A DNA stretch of 64,000 nucleotides from Paramarasmius palmivorus. Taxonomy: Eukaryota > Basidiomycota > Agaricomycetes > Agaricales > Marasmiaceae. The stretch is from positions 620,001 through 684,000 of the forward strand of contig JAYKXP010000011.1 in NCBI GenBank assembly GCA_037176845.1, in the 5' to 3' direction. Positions within the stretch are counted from its first letter, which is position 1, and the number at the start of each line of letters is the position of its first letter. The notes beneath the pieces are model-generated. The model ran no database searches. It was not told the DNA's origin and saw only the letters and a list, made by a program, of their open reading frames with translations. Made by a program: the position numbers and the translations under genes. Shown here piece after piece: positions 58,086 through 64,000 of this stretch.

Positions 58086-58914
58086 CTGCAGTAGTTTAGA
58101 ATGAAGATGACGATTAGATGAAATTGATGGATTTTCCCTCCACACGCTATATTCGAATGGACGTTTTTCGGAGTGTCTCCCCACACGCAGCAACTGCGTA
58201 ACAATCCTGGCCTTGGTTTTGCCTGCTCGATAAGGTGTTCGGTTGGCGATGGAAAGGTGTGCTCCATCCTTGTGGATCTGCACTAGAAAAGAGGGAGTGA
58301 CGACTAAGAGTTCGAATATCTTTCAATCATAACTATATTATACAGTCCAATAGTCCACGTTTAGCATAGATAACCTTATCGTCCAATTCCTAGACACGCA
58401 GGGTGAATATACTACCAAGTGGAAGTAAATAATGCACGTACCATCCGGCATTCCATTTCCTAAAGAACCTAGTTTATATGAACGTGCCTTCCAATCTGAA
58501 CCGAGAACTTTGGTTTGAGGCCGTAAAACGTGACATAAAGGAATCTGTCGAATTGAACGTAAGTAACGGCTTCACTAGGTAGAGTCAAGGACGAGGTCGC
58601 ACCCAGGTATCACTCTGTGTCGTTTATGAGAGTCTGAAAGACAAGAGCTCGTTGTAGCGGCGCGAAAGAGATAAACAGGCTTGACACTAACGAGTAATTC
58701 GTGGACCGTGGAAGCTACGCGTGGCACTCGTTAGTGGATAACAAAGGCATCACATATCAAGAGACTCACTGGTATCCAAACATCGTCTGAGGTATCTGAG
58801 GGTGGTGGTAAGAAAGAAAGAGCGAGAGGAGCAAGTTGGAGCGTGTTCGCTGTCGTCCTGGCTCGACATGCACAACGTATGACGTCATCGACACCCTCGA
58901 GCATCCTGTCTTCC
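58086..58914. other. Convergent 3' region
   Basis: Between hydrolase copy 2 (+) and GWT1 (-). No gene recognised; frames here overlap GWT1's end in other phases or lack motifs. Confidence 0.4.
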
Positions 58915-60922
58915 TCATTTACGGTCAAGACGGACAAGATAAAACAGGAAAAAGGGGGCAACACCACGCGGTGACTCGAGGAATGATGACAATTGCAGAA
59001 GCCTCTTGCCTCTAAACATCCAAGCGACAGCACAAAGAGCATAGCTATAACCACCCAAAATCACCATCGCCCAGAAATCCGACGTGTCAAGAGTTGGAAT
59101 GGTCAAGTTGATAACACCTGTTGCAACGTTGGCCTGTACGAAAACATGAGACAACATTCCACTCCTTTGACGGAACCAGTCGCTTACCAGCAAGAAGACA
59201 GGAAGAGCATTCTTGTTGATCGCACTCAACAACGGAGGTGGTATCCCCGGATCGCGGATAGGTTCATCCATAGATGATTTTGATGATTTTGACGGACGAG
59301 CCTTCGAGAAGAACGCCATATCGAGTACCATGTACCCGAGAATGAACGATGTGTTGTATGCAGAAACCCACAATATGTATGATAAATTAACCTGGAGCAC
59401 CATGTGAGCTTCATACAAAGCAGGGTGAGATGAAACAGAACAACGAACAAGCCTTCTCGATGCTCCATCGCCGCCGTCCAAATGTAGGGCTCTTGTTACG
59501 CCCATCGAGATCCACCAAAGTACGGCGTAGGCGCACAGCTCCGTCGCTGTCTTGTCGTCTTGTCGAGGAGAATCTAAATTCTTATCTGGCGCATCGGTAT
59601 CTTTCTTGACACCGAACCTGAGTTGTTTCTGGATACGTCTAAAATACGACGGCGAAGGGGGCAGGATCAACGTTCCCGTTGTCAGCCCCAGGAGATGGAT
59701 GGCTAAGTACCCTATTGCAACATCAGATGTGTTGAAAATCATGCTGATCGAACGTCTAACCTGTTAGAGAAACTATTCCTTCCTTGTTGGCACTGAGTAG
59801 ATCTACACGTGGTGCATTCAAGACGTATTCCTGCAGTCCTAGTCTCGACAGTGCTATCTGATGGACTGCAAGTAGCTCAGTATCTGTAGCAGACGCATGG
59901 AGAACGACCCTGAGACCTACGTATTGCCACGACTACACCAATCAATGTGACTGACAGATGGACCATGAGAGGATGTAACAGAACCTGCATTATCGGTAGT
60001 AATGCTAGTGTGATGAAAAAGTTCCAGTGGACACCATATTCCGTTTCGTGCTCCTTTCCGAGGAAAATACAACCAAGTTAACGTGCTGATCCTGTGAAAG
60101 TCAAAAAGACTCACGGGATACTCAGTTCCCTTCACCAAGATAACCCTGACAAGTCCAATGAGAATGATAGGAAGGGATTTCCGCGTGATAGTCAAGATCT
60201 TGGGTATGAACGGGAATTTCAAATACGAAGGGTTCTTGATTAACGGAATAGCGGAGACAAGTCCTTGTGTGAACACAAACGAACCGACTCCGAGGTCCAT
60301 CTACACGACAAAAACGTTAGGATGGGATAAGGATTTCGCAACAAACCGGTAAACTCGCCAAAGAAACGCCGAATGTCTCGCATTTGGCCAGAGACCGAGG
60401 AAACACGGGAAAGTCAACCGCAAGGATTGCAAGGGTGGTCATCAACATCATATGTGCCCGGTATGTCGAGACGCATGGTAGTGGTGTAAGCTTCGGATTG
60501 TCAGCGGCGCGGGTCCAAGGCGCAGGCCTAGGTGATGTTGGCGACTTGATTGCGGAAGGCAGAGGGCTACCGATATCGTTCTTTGGTATCAGAAGGGTTA
60601 TGACGGCTGCCGGTATTGCATATATGCAAAAGAGTATCCCAGGTTTATCGGCAAAAGTTGTCATTGAAAGGAGAAGTGGGAGGATTAAGATGGAACACGA
60701 AATCGGTAGTCTGGTGATTGGAAAGGTCCTTAATCTGGTTTGTAAGGCATAATATAGAGCTATAGATGCCTTTCGTCCTTTTCAATACCTTTCATCAAGA
60801 AATGTCACGAGAACACGCACCAAAGCCGCAGAGGATATGAGGTTTATATGGGTGACGGATGACCCAGTCATACCAGTAACCGATTCCACTTTCCGAGAAC
60901 GATAGTCATTGCTGCTATCCAT
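58915..60922 (-). CDS. GWT1: GWT1, GPI-anchor inositol acyltransferase
   Basis: Multi-exon, multi-helix protein of the ER membrane that acylates the inositol of GlcN-PI, an early step of GPI-anchor synthesis. Recognised motifs in order: [18 protein letters not shown] at the N-terminus (34 codons in exon 1, ending 60821); [20 protein letters not shown] then [95 protein letters not shown]. The acceptor before [13 protein letters not shown] was chosen to keep the frame. The end [18 protein letters not shown] and a short tail stop at 58915. Intact; a decayed partial copy lies at 55000-55385. Confidence 0.9.
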
Positions 60923-62866
60923 TCTATCCTGTAATATTCATCGAACACGCCTATTGAGGCTATTATCTGGACAAGGGAGAACAAGGTCGCCTTTCAAAGT
61001 CGCGGTCGCTGGCAGAGGCGGGTGGTCCGTGCACTCACGCACGTGCTCCCAGAATGTACTCGGCAAATTCCGCACTTCTCTTTCACCGCCACCACTTTGA
61101 CCTTGAAGAAATCCAGGGTCGTTCCTATTCCCACTGCTCTTAAGATCTCTTTTGGAACATAATAGAACGCGAATACATGAAGGATGTCTAGGACTCTTTG
61201 GCGCTGAGCGCTGAGTGCCGAAATCGACCTTGACGTCTTCAAGATCCGTCGCCGCAGACTTGCTCAGGTTGTCACGGCTGGTCTAAAACCAGTATTCTCA
61301 AAATAGTGGCAGTAAAAATTTAAAAATTTATTTCTATTCTGAACTGAGTCCAAACCTCCTCTCACAGGCACTCTTCTCGCAGAACGCACTTCACCTTAAC
61401 CACGGTGGCTGAACCGATGCGAAACAATCAGTCAGCACTCCCTTCGTGGCGCAGAGCAAGCGCCATAACACCACCAGTTTCACATGTATACGATGAACGG
61501 ACCACTCGGGTTCTCAAGACCTGCCATCCATGCGATATCGACACATGGTCGACAACTTGAATCTATCTTATTTAGGCTTGGGCTAGTTCCAAGCTGTTGC
61601 TATCACGGCGCCAGCTCTGCGGTTAAATCCCAAGGTCCAGTAATTTGTTGCGCCACCCTGGTCGTGAAGGTTTTCGTGTACCATTAAATTTAAAGAGGTC
61701 TATTACGACGAGGTGAACGTACCTTTAAGCCACCTCACGAAAAAAAAACGGGCCCCGACTTAACTACCTAGTGTCCAGTAAATAGTAGACTCGGATATAA
61801 GTTGGCGACGCTGAAGGAGAAAACACCATCTAATTCCATCGAGCCCTAAAGACTCAATACCACCTCTCAAAATTATCTCATCCCGACAGTATGGCGTGTC
61901 TCTGACTTCATGCCGAAACCAAAAACATATGCTACACTCAATGCAATGGCACCTCCGAGTCGCATCCTCTCGCATCTCACTCTGTCATAATCCAGCACGC
62001 GCCTCCGAGACGGTGGCATCCTTCTGAAACGGCGACTCGGATAAGTTATGACCAACCGCCACCGCCGGTTCCGCCGACAAAAGATTCGGAATCGCACTCG
62101 CAATTTAGATTTGATTAAATAGTCTTCTCGAATCACTGTGCACGTTGCGAAAGATTATCATTTGCGCGATTGGAAGCACCTTTCCTCATGTCTCTGGGAA
62201 GGTTTTGTCTTATCTCTCGCCAATTACAGCTTACTGTGCGTTTCTAGTGCAACCCGGTGCTGTAGTTTGTTGTTCTTGGCACCCGAACCAGAACCAGAGA
62301 ACCAGAGAACCAGAACCAGAACCATACCACTCATCGATCCGAGGAACCAAAGACCGTAGTCTGTAGACCGTGCCCACGACCGTGATGTTGAACCAACGAC
62401 AAAAGCAAATTTTATAATTTTTCCTAAAAGTAGAAAAAAAATTATGATTTTACAACAACGAAAGAAAAGACGAGTCCAACGAGTGACTAGAGCAACGGAT
62501 GCGGTGAGGGGCGAGGAGGAATGAGGGATTCGGGTGGGGTAAAAGATAGTTAGAGTTATAGATAGACACAGTCCGGGTGTTTGGGGGGTTGGGGGAGGCG
62601 TAAAGTCGTGACGGGGTAGATTTCTAATCTACTAGGAGGCAGTAGGAGAGAGGTTAATGAACAAGCAAAAACCAAACCAAACCAGGGATATAAGAGTAAG
62701 AACAGGGAGCAGAGACCAGAGGTATTAATACTGAATACTCAGACAGCATAATAAATAGAAGGAAAGCAATTTATAGGGATAGAAAATAGATAGATAGGCG
62801 TCGAAAAAAAGAGGTATACAGATCCAGGAAAGATGAAGGACGAAAACGAGCGTACCGTCCGTCCGT
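60923..62866. other. 1.9-kb region without a recognised gene
   Basis: A minus frame at 60994-61242 looks weakly coding but shows no family. The remainder includes the GWT1 promoter, a simple repeat and an AT-rich stretch (62400-62460), and the 3' flank of the bHLH gene. Confidence 0.35.
62282..62326. repeat. Short simple repeat, GAACCA/GAGAACCA
   Basis: About 45 bases of consecutive GAACCA-type units on the plus strand. Open frames through it are not considered coding. Confidence 0.8.
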
Positions 62867-64000
62867 TTACATCATCATCGCAAACGCAACACCTGGATTT
62901 CCCATACCTCCACCCATCTGAATATTCTGACCCCTTTGCATCATCTGCATCGGCATACCCAATCCGCCCCAGCCAGGTTCAAAACACTGACCCTGACCCG
63001 CAAAAGACCGATGAACGGGCATTTGCATATGGGGTGGACTAGCACTACCGGACGACGTAACGCTTGCGCTTCTACCTCTGCCTGGGTAACCAGCGAATGG
63101 AACCTGCGGAGGAATCTGGGGCATTCCACCGGAGAATTTCTCCTGAACGAACGCTGCTGAATCAGGGTACGGATTGCCTGGAACGGTGACGTGGCTGTCG
63201 TATACGCCCAAAGCGGGGTTCTCGAATGATACGGCGGTTGGGCTTGCGATCATTGGTCCGTGGCTGTGACCATGGAATGACTGGGACCGTTGAGGTTGAG
63301 GTGGCGCTGGGTAGGTAGAAACCGATACCTGAGGTCTGAAAACCTGCGCCTGCTGCTGCTGGGCAGCAACAATTCTTTGCTGTTCCTCAACAGTGATAGC
63401 TCCGAATTCATTGTCATCAACTGGGGTGCCATCATCGTACATGCCGTATTCGTCACCGTCTTCCTCATCAGCCGCTCCGATCGGGATGACTTCTAGTTCT
63501 TGGTTCAAGACCATTCCGAATCCTTCGCCTCGTACTGGTTCTTCGATCCTAGGGATACCTGCTCGGTCTCTCCATTCGTTGAGTTCCCTGCGGAGGTTAT
63601 CAGCCTCTAGCTTGACAACTCGGAGTTCACGTGCGGCTAGGGCACGGTGTCTACGGGAAGCATGGACATGGGCGATGCTAGAGTTGACAATGGCTGATTT
63701 AGAGGGGCGCCGAATTTGAGAGAGATTGGGCAATAGTTTAGCGAGGTCCTGTATAGGTAGAGATAAGGCTATCAGTTAATAGGGAAGCACTGATGGAAGA
63801 AACGTCATGTGCTAACCAAAAACCTTCCATTCAATGTCTCCCTCCTAGCCCTTTCGACAGCGTTGTGAGTTGCTCTACGTTCAGCAGTGTTGGCTCTTCG
63901 AGATGCTTTGCGTTTGCCGGTGGCGCTACTGTTTGGGTTGCTGCTGTTTCCGTTTCCGTTCTCGCTGTTTGGTAAAGTTTGCTGTCCTGCAACTGGAGAA
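62867..64000 (-). CDS. bHLH transcription factor (5' end outside window)
   Basis: Exons 64000-63817 (partial) and 63748-62867, joined over a 68-bp intron. After an Asn/Ser/Gly-rich stretch and KRKASRRANTAERR comes the basic region ATHNAVERARRETLNGRF, with the His-Glu-Arg spacing that reads CACGTG-type E-boxes. The helix-loop-helix follows: LAKLLPNLSQIRRPSKSAIV, then NSSIAHVHASRRH, and a coiled extension (VVKLEADNLRRELNEW). The C-terminal half is Gln/Pro/Met-rich and ends in a low-complexity Gly-Met stretch, probably activating. Nuclear, expected to dimerise. Its target genes are not evident from the window. Confidence 0.8.

Noticed and set aside
60994..61242. 82-codon minus frame with LDILHVFAFYYVPKEILR
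   Set aside because: Possible decayed exon, but no family was recognised and no adjoining exon found.

Overview
The window is nuclear DNA of a filamentous basidiomycete, most likely a mushroom-forming agaricomycete that degrades plant litter or wood. The genes carry many introns of about 45-70 bp with GT...AG borders. Several families typical of Agaricomycetes are present: F-box proteins, DUF6534 and DUF6535 membrane proteins, a Clp1-like protein and Egh16/Gas1-like secreted proteins. A CBM1-GH43 glycosidase and a glyoxal oxidase suggest saprotrophy. Coordinates come from reading open frames and joining them at GT-AG sites by eye. Family names rest on recognised motifs, and no database search was run.

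Layout. 1-3.63 kb is repetitive: a large palindrome of 23-bp minisatellite units, a small CACTA-like element nested in it, and the 3' end of a larger related element. 4.2-10.4 kb holds three F-box genes on the + strand; the first two are paralogues separated by a GC-rich inverted-repeat element with telomere-like motifs. 10.5-14.9 kb holds two tandem single-pass membrane proteins with PPxY tails (-). 16.2-18.1 kb is a CBM1-GH43 glycosidase (-), and 18.6-20.0 kb a DUF6534 seven-helix membrane protein (-). 22.4-24.4 kb is an NT-C2 protein (+), and 25.0-27.3 kb an FLVCR-type MFS transporter (+). 27.5-30.0 kb is a glyoxal oxidase (-). 31.2-37.2 kb holds three tandem Egh16-like secreted proteins (-) with a shared promoter architecture. 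38.3-39.5 kb is a class II aldolase (+), and 40.1-41.1 kb a Clp1-like developmental regulator (-).

From 44 to 61 kb the window is a mosaic of segmental duplications. It contains two DUF6535 membrane genes, one intact mitochondrial ribosomal protein bL28 gene with two decayed copies, a 5'-truncated GDSL esterase, two secreted epoxide-hydrolase-like enzymes, a decayed GWT1 fragment and the intact GWT1 gene. From 62.9 kb to the end there is a bHLH transcription factor (-) whose 5' end lies outside the window.

The secreted enzymes (GH43, glyoxal oxidase, Egh16-like proteins, hydrolases) would act outside the cell on plant polymers and their breakdown products. GWT1 and bL28m are housekeeping genes. 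The strongest candidates for follow-up are the palindromic minisatellite, the Egh16-like triplet with its shared promoter motif, the PPxY receptor-like pair, and the bL28/GWT1/hydrolase/DUF6535 duplication mosaic.
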